A stretch of DNA of 64,000 bases from NCBI GenBank assembly GCA_023014485.1, contig JAJOZX010008807.1:62001-126000 (forward strand), written 5' to 3'. How positions within the stretch are numbered: position 1 is the first letter of the stretch; the number at the start of each line of letters is the position of its first letter. The stretch is from Bathynomus jamesi. Taxonomy: Eukaryota > Arthropoda > Malacostraca > Isopoda > Cirolanidae. The notes beneath the pieces are model-generated. The model did not search any database and was not told the origin of the DNA. It saw only the letters and a program-made list of their open reading frames with translations. Below are positions 42,896 through 55,171 of this stretch, one piece after another. A program made the position numbers and the translations under genes.

Positions 42896-44477
42896 ACGGG
42901 TCCGCCAAAAAAAAAAAAACATGCGCTTGATTGTAACCTAATAAGTCAAAATGTGTTTGAATGATTTATGCAAAATTTACAGACAATAATTACCATGAAT
43001 TTTATATAAGCCAGCCAATTTTTATAACTGAATGATTAAATTTGGTTGTTTAATATTAACTTGATTTTTGAGTTCCATAAATCTAAGTGTACAAAGAAAT
43101 TTTTTTTTTCTCTTTTTTTCAGATAAAAAAAATTACTGTAGATATCCCTCAAATGCCATTTTCTGATGAAGATAAAATAATTATTAAGCATGATAGGCTT
43201 AATAGGGGATATGGAATGCACAAAATATTGGGGGGGGATTCCCCAATAAAGGATGGACACTGGGCGGACTGGATACGTTGCTGAAAAAAAATTGATGCTA
43301 CGAGCAATACTGTTAGAAAAAAAGGTAGTGGTCGTCCAAGGGGTGCTAGAACGGAAGAAAACATTGAAGAAGTTTCTTCCCGAATTCTTAGCCAAGAAGA
43401 TAAGAAGCCAGGCACTCACGAGACTCCAGCGCAGATTTCAAAGTCGATTGGAATATCAGAAACTAGTGTAAGGCGAATTGTAAAAGAAGACCTCAGACTT
43501 AGACCATACAAACGTGTACGTAAACAGAAGATCAGCACCACTGACCAAGTAAAACGAGTCATAAATGCAAAAAAAAAAAATGCTAAGACGCATCACAGTT
43601 ATGAAAGCAAGTCAAACATTTTTTACTGATGAAAAAATATTCACTGTAAAACCACCAATTAACTCTCACAACAACAGAGTAGACTCAAAATCCCAACAAT
43701 TAAGAATCGAATTTCGGACGAAAGACTGTACGCAACAAGGAGTCACTTTTCCAAAAGTATTATGGTGTCTGTCGGTGTTTCCAAGCTGGGAAAAACATCT
43801 CTTCATTTCGTTGATCCCGGTGTGAAAGTTAATGGCGAATATTATCGAAATATTATTTTAGCAAGCATGATTACAGAGATGCGTGTTCTAGCAAATGGAG
43901 GTCATTTTGTTTTTCAACAGGATGGAGCGAGGACACATACGGCAAAAGACACTGTTGCTTATTTAAATGAACATGTTCCCGAATTTATTGAACCGGAGAA
44001 CAGTCCTGATTTGAATCCTGTTGATTATGGGATCTGGGAAAACTTGTCAGAACGAGTTTATCGCGATACGAAAACCAGAAATGTTAACCACCTGAGAGAT
44101 GTTCTGATTGAACAATGGGCCGAATTCCCACAAGACCAGATTGATTCAGCGGTAGATCAATTTAGACGAAGACTTTGAAAAGTAATAGGAAGCTGGAGGA
44201 AAACATATTGAACAGTATTGTTATTTGACATTTTAATAACAATTTTATATGAAAGGAATTTTTGGTTGTATAATAAAGAAATTTTGAGTATTTACGGTAT
44301 CTTTACGTTCTATTTTTGTTTACGTTCTAAAATGAGGTCTATTCAGCTACTGTGCTAAAAATTTAAAGAAATGTTGTCAGATAAAGTTATTTTATTTTGT
44401 TAAAGTTTTATCAAAAGTTAAAAGAAATTATTGAGTTTAAAAAGAAAAGTACGGACGCGTTTTTTTGGTGGACCCTG
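42896..44477 (+). mobile_element. mariner-like transposon, GGTCCACCAAAAAAA-type ends, 1.58 kb
   Basis: Left ACGGGTCCGCCAAAAAAA and right TTTTTTTGGTGGACCCTG|TA pair, with GCGC following on both sides. It carries one plus-strand transposase. Same family as 32234-33588. Confidence 0.8.
43153..44178 (+). pseudogene. mariner-like transposase (probably DD37D group), frameshifted
   Basis: ATG at 43153 (MPFSDEDKIIIKHDRLNRGY), after a CTCTTTTTTTCAG tract. A G8 run at 43231 shifts the frame. The later text GSGRPRGARTEENIEEVSS, ISKSIGISETSVRRIVKEDL (HTH) and FTDEKIFTV (Asp 1) follows. From 43762: MVSVGVSKLGKTSLHFVDPG, FQQDGARTHTA (Asp 2) and NSPDLNPVDYGIW (Asp 3). 33 residues separate the last two Asp because the WPP expected before NSPD is missing; with it the spacing would be near 37. 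Ends QFRRRL-stop. Not functional. Confidence 0.8.
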
Positions 44478-44493
44478 TATATATATACACACA

Positions 44494-45980
44494 CAGGGTG
44501 TTTCACAACCGGTCTGCCATACTTTGGGGGGGGGGAGTGATATGGGGGTTATATCGAGTAAAAAGTTAATACAACATAAATGCTATTTCCAACCGTTGCG
44601 GAGCTACGGACGTTTTAAGGTGCATGAAAAAAAAATAAACGAGAGTATTAATCTGATGTATTTATTGCTACATTTTATGAGCTACACCTTATACATGTTC
44701 AAAATGTCCGCCTCGGTTTTCTATACACGGCCTTGCTCGTTCTAAACAAGAGCCCACTGCTCATTGAATCACTTCGGGTGTTCTCGTATGTAAGCAGCGG
44801 CATCCATAATCCGACGCAAGAGTTCCTCTCTCGTTTGTACTTTGGTCTTATAGACCATCTCTTTGATAAGGCCCCATAAAAAGAAATCTAACGGGGTTAG
44901 ATCGGAGATCTCGGGGGCCACGATATTGGACCAGCACGACCAATCCAACGATTCCCGTACCGCTGATTCAAGTAATTCGTAACATGACGACCAAAATGTC
45001 TACAAGGGCACGTCCTCCATCAAAAGCGGAAATTCGTTCGTCAGAAAGTTCAGATAAATATCAGTAGTTAATCGTTGTTCCAAAACGAACGGTCCAATCA
45101 ACTGATCTTCAATTACACCACACCAAACATTCACCGAGAATCGATGTTGAAAGTTTCCTTCAACGATACCGTGGGGATTATCGGCAGACCACAAGTGGGA
45201 ATTTTGTCTATTGTTAATTCCATCCCGAATGAATTGTGCTTCAACACTAAACAGTGTGTGATTAAGAATTTGTCGATGCATAACCATCCGCTGGCAAAAT
45301 TTAACACGTTTATCATAATTATCCGGTTGAAGAGCTTGCACACGTTGCAAATGATAGGGATACAAACCCTCATCATTTATGGTTCGCCATACACGCGATG
45401 AGGATTCACCAATTCGTCTAGAAATCCTTCGAACACTGGTGATTGGGCTACGTTATACTAGGTCCAGTATGCGCTCCTCTACAGCAACGGGCCGTCGTGT
45501 TATATGTTCTTGATTACGTGGAACAATTGTCCTTGTTTCCCTTAATCTCTGGGGTGTGTCACTAAACATTTGCCTGTTCGGTATTCGGCCATTCGGAAAA
45601 CGTCTTCGATATTCCACAACTGCCGCTCTGCTGTTAGCATCACGGAATCCATAAAAGAAATGGATATTAACGTATTCAGTCTGTGTGAACTGTTGATTTA
45701 TTTTGATTGTTCACCTTAGCGCAACACAGTGTCTCGTACCACAGATCAGAACCAACTGAAAGAAAAAACTGAGGATTAGTAGTGGTAACTTCGTTAACCG
45801 AAACTACCACCAGTGCTGCCATCTATCGAATTACACACAAATAGGGATTTATTGTTTACACATCTTAAAACGTCCGTAGCTCCGCAACGGTTGGAAATAG
45901 CACTTATGTTGTATTAACTTTTTTACTCCCCCCCTCTCCCAAATCACCCCAAAATTATAGCAGACCGGTTGTGAAACACC

Positions 45981-45983
<3 letters not shown>
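44494..45983 (-). mobile_element. mariner-like transposon with about 130 bp inverted repeats, 1.49 kb
   Basis: Ends CAGGGTGTTTCACAACCGGT and the inverted equivalent. The repeats continue through TTAATACAACATAA.TGCTA and CGGAGCTACGGACGTTTTAA to about 130 bp. It encodes one minus-strand transposase. A TA array follows on the right. Confidence 0.9.
44780..45660 (-). pseudogene. transposase with catalytic Asp residues lost
   Basis: The minus strand reads [20 protein letters not shown] (HTH-type start), [14 protein letters not shown], stop, SPITSVRRISRRIGESSSRV, then LYPYHLQRVQALQPDNYDKR and LFSVEAQFIRDG, where Val replaces the first catalytic Asp. RFSVNVWCGVIEDQLIGPFV and LNFLTNEFPLLMEDVPL lead to a stop. 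The second-Asp segment (family MHDGAPAH) is deleted. HFGRHVTNYLNQRYGNRWIG, then DLTPLDFFLWGLIKEMVY in another frame, keeps Asp 3. It ends YIREHPK. It is long dead despite well-kept ends. Confidence 0.85.
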
Positions 45984-46970
<987 letters not shown>

Positions 46971-47089
46971 AGGTTAGGTTAAGTTAAGTTAGGTTAACCT
47001 GAGTTAATCTAACCTAACCTCAAAAATAAAGTTCGTACAAGAAAATCCGACTTATTTACAAAATCCGACTTAATTGGTAAACAGGTGGC
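46971..47089. repeat. 120 bp dispersed repeat with TTAGG-like start, copy 2
   Basis: AGGTTAGGTTAAGTTAAGTT then CTGAGTTAATCTAACCTA and GTTCGTACAAGAAAATCCGA, matching 25455-25575 along its length. Confidence 0.7.
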
Positions 47090-47475
47090 ATTTATATATA
47101 AAAGATCTGAACGATGTAATTCGTTAATATTTTTCATACTAAATAAAATATAAAGCATGAAGCATGTGTAAGCGATAGAGCAACTAATAGTTTTTTTTGT
47201 ACAAGATCAAGGTTGTCAACAGCCATGAACTACGAATCAGGATCAGGGATGCAATAGCGATGGTCGATGCTGGCATGCTTGAACGCACATGGCAAGAAAT
47301 TGAATATCGATTGGATGTTGTACGGGCGACCAATGGCGCACATGTTGAAGTTTATTAAACATGTACGTAAAACTTTCAGCTGAGTGGAGTCACATAAACA
47401 AACTTGTTTCTTTGTATGTTATTGGATTTTCACATTAATAAAGATTGAAATCGTTCAGATCTTTTATGAACACCT

Positions 47476-47477
<2 letters not shown>
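47090..47477 (+). mobile_element. mariner-like element reduced to ends plus transposase C-terminus
   Basis: ATAAAAGATCTGAACGAT near 47096 and inverted ATCGTTCAGATCTTTTATGA near 47450 are the terminal repeats (right end AACACCTTG). Between them is LRIRDAIAMVDAGMLERTWQ and EIEYRLDVVRATNGAHVEVY-stop at 47237-47360, the C-terminus of a transposase like the one at 287-1032. About 390 bp. Confidence 0.75.
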
Positions 47478-47510
<33 letters not shown>

Positions 47511-47511
<1 letters not shown>

Positions 47512-47994
47512 AGTGGTGGACCGGATATCCGCATCATTTTAACATCCGCATCCGCACTTCTGACTGCGGATGTTATGCGGATATTACATCTAATAAATTA
47601 CTGCAATTTACAATTAAATTAGTTTACAAAGTAGCTTATAAGGCCCAGTCATGCACATTTCATGTAAAGTATTAATTAATAATGAACAAACAAATATATA
47701 AACCTCAAAATCTAAATAGGTGGTAACGCAGAAAATTGAATGAAACTTGTTTCATTGAATTTTCTGTGGCTGAAACTCTTGAGAAAGTTATTATTTTTAT
47801 CATAATGAAAACATTAATTTTAATTCTTAAGCATTGCCTGTCATAATAGTAATATTACGAAATTTGAAAAATTATGTCATATATTCTTAATTCTATATTA
47901 TATTGATAGATTAAATAAATATCCGCATCCGTGGATATTTAAATTAAAGATCAGCATCCGCAGATGTTGAAAAACTGACATCCGGTCCACCACT
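47511..47994. mobile_element. hAT MITE with GCGGAT subterminal repeats, 484 bp
   Basis: Ends TAGTGGTGGACCGG and CCGGTCCACCACTA. The interior is the inverted equivalent of 10026-10531 (AATTTTCTGTGGCTGAAACT), with ATCCGC repeats at both sides. Confidence 0.82.
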
Positions 47995-48099
47995 AAATTA
48001 TATATACACACACCAGTTACAAAAAGTAATAATTGTACTATTTGTACTAGTACTATACTAGTGCACTAAAGTACTAAAGGTGTGCACAAAGTTTAAAAT
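47995..48099. other. AT-rich spacer
   Basis: TA and CA dinucleotides then ACTAGTACTATACTAGTGCA-type palindromic text near 48045-48065. Confidence 0.4.
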
Positions 48100-48178
48100 T
48101 CTGCATCAAAGTTAATTTAAAATGTAATTTTTAATAATAAAATGTAATTTTTAATAATAAAATGTAATTAATAATAAC

Positions 48179-48214
<36 letters not shown>

Positions 48215-48355
48215 TAATAAAATGTAACTTTTCATACTAAAATGTGATGATCAATAATAAAATGTAATTATCAATATTAAAATGTAATTATTAATAATAA
48301 AATGTAATTTTTTATAATAAAATGTAATTATTAATAATACTTTTAAAGTAAGAGA
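48100..48355. repeat. 20 bp minisatellite with (AAT)n
   Basis: AAAATGTAATTTTTAATAAT units, about ten, interrupted by AAT repeats at 48175-48211. Confidence 0.85.
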
Positions 48356-48689
48356 TCTTTAAATCTTTAAAAAATATTACTTTTAATGTTTTGGAACAAA
48401 TGTTCAAGATTTGGTCTGCGACCTAAATTTATGCAGCAACCTTCTTTATTTGTGTGATTTGATGAAAGAGAGAGTTGCTTTCTACGCTCATTCTACCCTC
48501 GTAACCTTCCCCTGAGATTATAAAGTAACTTTCATATTTCAGTAATAATAATTAATAATAATAATACATAGATATTACTTTAAGAATAAAAATACATAGA
48601 TTCGTCTGATTTTTTTTTATATAATTAAATTTTACTCTCATCCCAAGATAAAAGTTAATTTTAAAAACTTTGGCGTCTTTTAACTCATT

Positions 48690-49017
48690 TTTTAACATTA
48701 CTTTTTAACATTACTTTTTAACATTACTTTTTAACGTTACTTTTTAACGTTACTTTTTAACATTACTTTTTAACGTTACTTTTTAACGGTACTTTTTTAA
48801 CGTTACCTTTTAACATTACTTTTTAACATTACTTTTTAAAGTTACTTTTTAACATTACTTTTTAACGTTACTTTTTAACGCTACTTCTTAACGTTACTTT
48901 TTAGCGTTACTTTTTAAAGTTACTTTTTAACATTACTTTTTAACGTCACTTTCTAACGTTACTTTTTAATATTACTTTTTCAACATTACTTTTTAACTTT
49001 ACTTTTTAACATTACTT
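48690..49017. repeat. 13 bp minisatellite ACTTTTTAACATT
   Basis: About 25 units of ACTTTTTAACATT or ACTTTTTAACGTT in tandem. Confidence 0.92.
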
Positions 49018-49492
49018 TTATTTGCTTCATAAAAACAACGTCAGTTTTTGTAGTATTTTTGTAACTTTTAATAGAGTTTAATTGAAAAAATTAAAAAAAT
49101 CCTATAAATGACAGATTAAAAAATGGCTTCCAGTTAAATTTATTAAAAAATGCCTTCCAGTTAAATTTATTAAAAAAAAACAACCAAAAAAACCTAATTC
49201 CAATTTTAAATTAAATTTATTAGTTTTATTTAATTAATAATTTGGAAACGTGATCCCGATCTAATGTAAGGTAAAGAACGTTCAACATGTGTGAGTCTTT
49301 GCTAATCGGTGCGTGTGTACATAACAGTTTGGTGTACATGTGTGTGTGTGTGTGTGTGTGTGTTTGTTTGTGTGTGGGTATAAAACGCTTTAATTACTCG
49401 TGGTTTGGAGATGTAATGTTCCTGTGTTACTTTTAGACATTTTTCGAATAGATTTATACCGTGTAAACCTTTGTTAATTAAAAATTTTATGA

Positions 49493-49559
<67 letters not shown>

Positions 49560-50290
49560 CTGACCTAGTCAGATTCGATAGAATGTGTGACAGATTTCTA
49601 CAATGCTTCTCCCCATACAGCAAGAAGCTGTTGGATCGAAGTTAACATTCAAGATACATACCAAATACCAACTGATCCCGCTATCTGGGTCTTTATATTA
49701 TCCAAAAATTTATTAAAAGTTTTTTTTGGAGCGTCTTTTTTATGAACCACCCTGTATTACTGATTCGATATTATTCAGGTTTTACGAGTATTTTCAGAAC
49801 TTTTAGAGTCTCTATCTATTTGATATCACTTTAATTCAATTTTATGGTATTTAGCCCTTTAATACATGATTTTTCCTCTTACATATCATAACTGATGCAT
49901 CATAATGATTTGTGATACACCCTGTATCGAAGAGCTAACGATATTTTATAGAATTTTAACGTCATTTCATCGCATTTTAATTCAATTCTGACGTCATTTC
50001 ATTATATTTTTTACATTATTTTCTTAAATTTTGAATATTATTTCTGGTCATTTTCCTCTACATAATTTTTGATGATATTAAAGTTAAACATTAACTCTAT
50101 TATTTTCTGACGTAAAAGTTACTCTTAATTGTATTAGTTTGAAATAAGAATATGATAAAAGACAATATAATATACAGTGTGTATATATTGAAATACTGGT
50201 TCCAATACCCGTAGAGTTTCTGACAAAATAAATATTGACGTAATGTACTGTATATATTGTGTATATTGTAATGTATATAGCGTGTATACA
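49018..50290. other. AT-rich stretch with (TG)n, (CT)n and two transposon right ends
   Basis: (TG)n at 49337-49362 and (CT)n at 49496-49555. GAACCACCCTGTA (about 49745) and GATACACCCTGTA (about 49915) look like isolated CAGGGTG-type terminal repeats whose partners were not found. Confidence 0.4.
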
Positions 50291-50304
50291 TTCTGAGTTC
50301 AATC

Positions 50305-50335
<31 letters not shown>

Positions 50336-50365
50336 CTGTATATATGATTGAACTAAGAATATAAT

Positions 50366-50650
50366 GCGCCTCGGTGGTGCAGTGGTTAGCGTCGCTGACT
50401 ACGAATCCATCGGCCCCGGGTTCGAGACCTGACGGCAGCCGGCGCGCAGCAAAACCCAGCTGTTCATCCTTCCACACAATAAAGAAAGTGGTTGGTAGAT
50501 AAATGGGTACCCTAGGTGGCCTAGTGGTTAAGACGCTGGGCTGATGATGGGGCGTGGTTCGGATTCCACGTTAAACTGTTGGTCTAAGGTGGGGTGAAAA
50601 GCTTGACCTTCGTCAGAATGAACAATTCGGGCGGAAGCTAACCAAAGGTT
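50366..50650 (+). mobile_element. dimeric tRNA-derived SINE, family B
   Basis: GCGCCTCGGTGGTGCAGTGG, CGGCCCCGGGTTCGAGACC, then GTGGCCTAGTGGTTAAGACG, TTCGGATTCCACGTTAAACT and the tail AAGCTTGACCTTCGTCAGAA. The two tRNA-like heads and LINE-like tail are clear. Closely matches 11033-11331. Confidence 0.88.
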
Positions 50651-50747
50651 ATATATATGATTGAACTCAGAATGGTCCCCTGAGGTTTTTTCATATATAT
50701 TATAATAATATATATATATATTATATATATATATATATTATATATAT

Positions 50748-50795
<48 letters not shown>

Positions 50796-50799
<4 letters not shown>

Positions 50800-51101
50800 T
50801 TGGTTAATCTTGGTTTTGCTTCCGCCCGAATTATTCATTCTGACGAAGGTTAAGCGTGTTGCTCCAGCTTAGACTTACAGCTTACCGGGGAATACGAACC
50901 ACGACCCACTACTGATGTCGGAAATTACAAAGTCCTCACCACTAGGCTACCCAGGGTACCTATTTATCTACCAACAATTTTATTGTATGGAAGGATGAAC
51001 AGCAGGGTTTGCTGTGCGCCGCCTGTCGTCACCGGGAATCAAACATGAGGCCGGTTGATTCGTAGTCAGCGATGCTAACCACTACATCGCCAAGGCGCAT
51101 T
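50796..51101 (-). mobile_element. dimeric tRNA-derived SINE, family B
   Basis: Minus-strand copy: its tail CTTCCGCCCGAAT.ATTCATT is next to the TA array at 50709-50795 and its head ends TCGCCAAGGCGCAT near 51101. Confidence 0.85.
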
Positions 51102-51112
51102 AAAATCTTAAG

Positions 51113-51176
51113 ACTCTCTGGGAATCGAACCCAGACTTCATGATTGCTTGTCATATGTGCTGACCATTACACTTTT
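51113..51176 (-). pseudogene. tRNA-like sequence, degenerate
   Basis: Minus strand: AGTGTAATGGTCAGCACATA (D arm like tRNA-Gln), a stem ATGA/TCAT around CAAGCAA, and the T arm TCTGGGTTCGATTCCCAGA, which pairs perfectly. The acceptor stem does not close well and the loop base before the anticodon is A, not T. Likely a tRNA pseudogene or SINE head. Confidence 0.45.
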
Positions 51177-51185
51177 CATATATAT

Positions 51186-51250
51186 GGAAAAGAAGGGCGC
51201 CAAGCTCGACCTTCATGAAATGAGGAATCATCACATGGAACATTTGAAAG

Positions 51251-51256
<6 letters not shown>
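51186..51256 (+). mobile_element. CR1-like LINE 3' end fragment
   Basis: AAGCTCGACCTTCATGAAAT and GAGGAATCATCACATGGAAC followed by TTTGAAAGG match the 3' end of the LINE at 8950-9870. Confidence 0.8.
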
Positions 51257-51307
<51 letters not shown>

Positions 51308-51321
51308 ATATATATATATAT

Positions 51322-51842
51322 ACTCTTAATACCTTTGGGAAATATGTTGACAAATATTGCAATTCTATCAAAGAGATCAGCTTCTAGTTGAACGTTCAAA
51401 GAACTGAGCGAAGATAAGTAGAAACATCTTGACAGGTACTGACCAAAGGAAAATGGACTATTCCCAACCTTGGGTAGTCCCATTTCAGTGTTTAGATAGG
51501 AATAAGGAATCCCAAAATAAGAATCTAAAAGGAGGTTATTTCCAAATTGATCCAATCTTATTCTCAATGTAGGATTGCCAACTTTACGTTCATTTTTATG
51601 CAAAATACTCCGTGGGTATGCAATTCGTCACAGCCACTCTTTATCCTCTCCCAAATTGGAAAACTTTCCCAAATTAGGAAATCCTATTTCGAGTAATCCC
51701 ACTTTGGGATCGAAAATTGGGATGAGAATGACGCTAAATGGGAAGCAATCAGGAAAATTGCTATACAAGAATGCGTGCTGGTAACAAAATCGGAATTCGA
51801 ACCCATGTCCAAAAATCTTACAGTTAGTGATAAATCGAAAAA
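51322..51842. other. non-coding stretch
   Basis: Overlapping open frames of 110-150 codons on both strands show no domain. Repeated words TTGGGA and CCCAAAT occur. Not called as a gene. Confidence 0.4.
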
Positions 51843-51912
51843 AGTTTAACCCATTACTGCCCCCAGTTAAATAAAATAAAATCGTCTGGCACCGGGTTCT
51901 AAAGGGTTTAAA
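51843..51912. mobile_element. 70 bp MITE-like repeat, CCAGACGATTTTAT family
   Basis: GTTTAACCCATTACTGCCCC faces GGGTTCTAAAGGGTTTAAAC, with ATAAAATCGTCTGG between. Inverted equivalent of part of 24957-25060. Confidence 0.5.
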
Positions 51913-52084
51913 CGATAATAAAGCTGGAAAATTGATGAAGTAGGGAAAGAACAAAAACAAAAAGATGAGTCCAAAGTAAACAATTACAGGACATAAACAA
52001 TTCAGTAATACTTAGACAGTAATTTCAAAAGTAACTGTAATATTTTACTGTTTTTACTGTAATTCCATAAATATATGGTTACGA

Positions 52085-52225
52085 CGTTACGACCTCGAGG
52101 TCGGGGGTTCAGCTCTAGGATAGTGTTCGTTATAAATAATAGGAGAGTTAAAGCAATGCGCCACGTCGCATTAGTTGGCCTGAGCACTACGTGCTAATTT
52201 CTGGTTCTCCAGACTGATTATTATT
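52085..52225 (+). mobile_element. SINE family A, partial
   Basis: ACGACCTCGAGGTCGGGGGT then TTAAAGCAATGCGCC.CG, GTTGGCCTGAGCACTACGTG, ending TGGTTCTCCAGACTGA. The A-box region is poorly kept. Confidence 0.65.
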
Positions 52226-52369
52226 AAAGACATTTCACCTAACTCAACCTTTTTAGTATTAGAGTAAGTTAGGTTAGATTAGGTTACGTTAGGTTAAATA
52301 TAAATTCCTATATAAAAAATGGGTAAATCTAATTTTCTAAGTACGTATTTTTCAGTTATTAACATTATG
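52226..52369. other. TTAGG-like strings
   Basis: AAGTTAGGTTAGATTAGGTT and ACGTTAGGTTAAAT at 52265-52300, degenerate. Confidence 0.5.
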
Positions 52370-52865
52370 TTAAATTTAAAAATGTTAAATTTAAAAATGC
52401 TAAATTAAAAAATTTTAAATTTGAGAATGCTAAACTTAAAATGTTAAATTTAAAAATGTTAAATTTAAAAATGTTAAAATTAAAAATGCTAAATTTAAAA
52501 ATGCTAAATTTAAAAATGTTAAAATTAAAAATGCTAAACTTAAAAATGATAAATTTAAAAACGCAAAATTTAAAAATGTTAAAATTAAAGATGTTAAACT
52601 TAAAAGTGTTAAATTTAAAAATGATAAATTTAAAAATGTTAAATTTAAAAATGCTAAACTTAAAATGTTAAATTTAAAAATGTTAAAATTAAAAATGCTA
52701 AATTTAAAAATGCAAATTTAAAAATGTTAAAATTAAAAATGGTAAACTTAAAAATATTAAATTTAAAATTTAAAAATTTAAAATTTTTAAAATTAAAAGT
52801 GCTAAACTTAAAAGTGTTAAATTTAAAAATGTTAAATTTAAAAATGTTAAATTTAAAAATGTTAA
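52370..52865. repeat. 15 bp minisatellite AAATGTTAAATTTAA
   Basis: About 32 units. Because the unit is five codons long, it produces an open frame of MLNLK repeats; this is a by-product, with no other sign of a gene. Confidence 0.92.
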
Positions 52866-53173
52866 AACTGATAACGATTTCTAATTATTTTTTTCTTTTT
52901 ATTTTAGGTAAGCATGATCTGGATACGATAAACGGTTGTTAGAATGTTCTCAAGTAAGTTAGATTAACGCAGAAAATGGACGCATTTTGCTACAATATTG
53001 CTACAAAATAGCACCGTCAATTTAGCATTATTTTTATATTAGCACCTTTAACTTTTAAAGTAATGTTAAATAACGTTCACAATTAAGCTTTGGCAGCACG
53101 TTCATATTAAATCAAATTACTGTATTAACTTTAAAACACGTAATTTATCATATATATATATATAATATATATA

Positions 53174-53204
<31 letters not shown>

Positions 53205-53359
53205 CGAGTATATATCGATGTCTTTATAGCTTAAGTGGAAAAATAAAAAGCTTAACATAATTTTCACATAGAACATCGTTCCACCCATACGCCCATTTTA
53301 AGGTACGAACAGCTCGTAGCAGCATTGCAAGCAAATATATATATATATATATATATATA
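52866..53359. other. AT-rich stretch and TA arrays
   Basis: TA arrays at 53151-53205 and 53335-53358; nothing else. Confidence 0.5.
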
Positions 53360-54260
53360 CAGGGCGTCCCAAAAAAATGTATACACACTTTAACAGCTGA
53401 TAGCTCAATTGATGTTTCTTTCTTTCCAAGTTAAACCCATTAGAATTAATAATGGCAGTCAGACTAAGCTTTGAACAAAGGAAATTCATTCTAAAATGTT
53501 ATTGGAAGTGTGAAAACGCAGTTGAAGTGCAAAGACAGTTTAGGAGGGAGTTTCAAACAGATCCACCAACGCGACTTACCATCACTCGAATTAGAGATAA
53601 GTTTGAAGCCGATGGAACTGTTCAGAATGTTCACAAGAAGCGTTCCGGAAGACCACGGACATCGACAAGCCCCACAAAGCAAGAAAGAGTACTGGAAACG
53701 TATCACCAAAGTCCAAGAAAATCTGTGCGGCAAGCGAGTCGTGAGGTAGGAATTTCAGAATCGTCTGTCCAACGCATTTTGAAGCGCTGTCAATGGAAAA
53801 GTTACATTCCAAGATTAGTCCATGCTATTAATGAAGATGATTCGGACCGAAGAGTGGAGTATTGCGAGTGGTACTTGGCACGATGTGGATGTGGATTGGA
53901 CGAAGGGGTTTCGTAGAATACCCTCCGCGTTCTCCAGACCTCACACCACTAGACTTTTTTTTATGGGGATACTTAAAAGACAAAGTCTACGCTATAAAAC
54001 CTGCAACAGTCGCTGAATTGAGAGCAGCCATTGAACGAGAATGCACACAAATACCAAACGAAATGTTTCGTGATGTTTGCGATTCCATTGCTTCGCGTTA
54101 TCAGCAGTGCCTGGACCAGAACGGACGTCGGTTTGAAAACAGGCGTTGACAAAACAATTAAATAATGTCTGTAGATTCTATTACATTTTGAAAATGAAAT
54201 GTATTTTAATAAACACTGCCTTTATAATTATTTAAAGTGTGTATACATTTTTTGGGGACG

Positions 54261-54264
<4 letters not shown>
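53360..54264 (+). mobile_element. mariner-like transposon with catalytic core deleted, copy 2
   Basis: Ends CAGGGCGTCCCAAAAAAATG and inverted CATTTTTTGGGGACGCCCT. 905 bp. Nearly the same as 38917-39824 in the other orientation. Lies between TA arrays. Confidence 0.92.
53452..54149 (+). pseudogene. DUF4817-type transposase lacking the central catalytic region
   Basis: ATG at 53452 gives one uninterrupted 154-codon frame: DUF4817/HTH ([20 protein letters not shown] to GRPRTSTSP), second [49 protein letters not shown]. The deletion join gives [15 protein letters not shown]. The C-terminal third is open in the next frame: [20 protein letters not shown] and IKPATVAELRAAIERECTQI to NGRRFENRR. The first two catalytic Asp regions are missing. 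The N-terminal DNA-binding peptide could still be made and bind the terminal repeats (inference). Confidence 0.88.
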
Positions 54265-54319
<55 letters not shown>

Positions 54320-54382
54320 AAGAGAGAGAGAGATATATTATATATTATGGGAGTTACAGGGCACTATAGAACTCACCAAATA

Positions 54383-54485
54383 CAGGGTGTTCAAAAAGAA
54401 ACGCTACCCATTGGAGAATGCATATATCATTGTAACCTACCCTTTTCCTTTCTAGTTTGGATTGCGTTTCTTTTAGAACACCCTG
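54383..54485. mobile_element. 103 bp mini-MITE
   Basis: TA|CAGGGTGTTCAAAAAGAAAC and GTTTCTTTTAGAACACCCTG|TA are inverted ends of about 22 bp around an 60 bp interior. No coding capacity. Confidence 0.8.
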
Positions 54486-54839
54486 TATTATGAAAAATTC
54501 ATAATATATACATAGCGAGCCAAACTATCATTAATTTACTGTAATTAAATAACGCAGTTCTTAAAAATACAAACCTAACCTAAGCTAATATAACCCTACC
54601 GGGCACTGGTCAGTTTGACATCATTAGTTAATCACTTCACAGAAATATTTCTTTGAATATTTTTCAACTAATCAGAATTACATTTTAAATCAATAAACGT
54701 TGATGGAATCCATTTTAGTTCAGAAATTATAATTTTATAATTTTTATCTTCAGAAATTATAATTTTATAATTTTATAATTTGACGTAATTTATTTCGATA
54801 TTATACATAAGGTGTAGTATTATTTATTCTGTTATTTTA
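54486..54839. other. AT-rich stretch with a short duplication
   Basis: TTCAGAAATTATAATTTTAT occurs twice at 54720-54780. AACCTAACCTAAGC near 54572. Confidence 0.5.
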
Positions 54840-54975
54840 AATTTTGTCCAGTACTTGGGTACTGTCTTCTGCGTTTAGATGATGTACCGACCCGTAGATG
54901 GTTCGAATCCCGCGTAAAGTTGTAGGGCCCCCTTCGTTACGTGACTTATGCCGTTAGGAAGGAGATTAAACAACT
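54840..54975 (+). mobile_element. SINE fragment sharing the tail of the 5S-derived SINE
   Basis: GATGGTTCGAATCCCGCGTA (B box) then AAAGTTGTAGGGCCCCCTT, ACGTGACTTATGCCGTTAGG, AGGAGATTAAA match 40880-40950 in order. It ends in (TTA)n. The 5S part is not clearly present (CAGTACTTGGGTA at 54851 is suggestive). Confidence 0.55.
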
Positions 54976-55171
54976 AAAATATTATTATTATTATTACTGA
55001 TTTTCGGAGCAATATATAAAGGAAGAATTTAGAAAAAATTTGTTTTTGAATTATTTCGTAAAATGGGAGGCAGGAAGTTACGTAGGAAATGATGTAGGTC
55101 CTTTATCTATCGGATAGATAAGACCATAACATCGACACTAAAAAACTAACTTCACCTACCTAGCGTACCCT

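Noticed and set aside
51113..51176. Functional tRNA gene
   Set aside because: The T arm is good, but the acceptor stem does not close and U33 is missing; kept only as a tRNA-like pseudogene.
51151..51960. Open frames of 110-150 codons on both strands
   Set aside because: One reads out of a TA array; none shows a domain, and competing frames overlap.
52441..52942. Long open frames of MLNLK repeats
   Set aside because: They arise from a 15 bp AT-rich minisatellite; there is no unique sequence, start context or family similarity.
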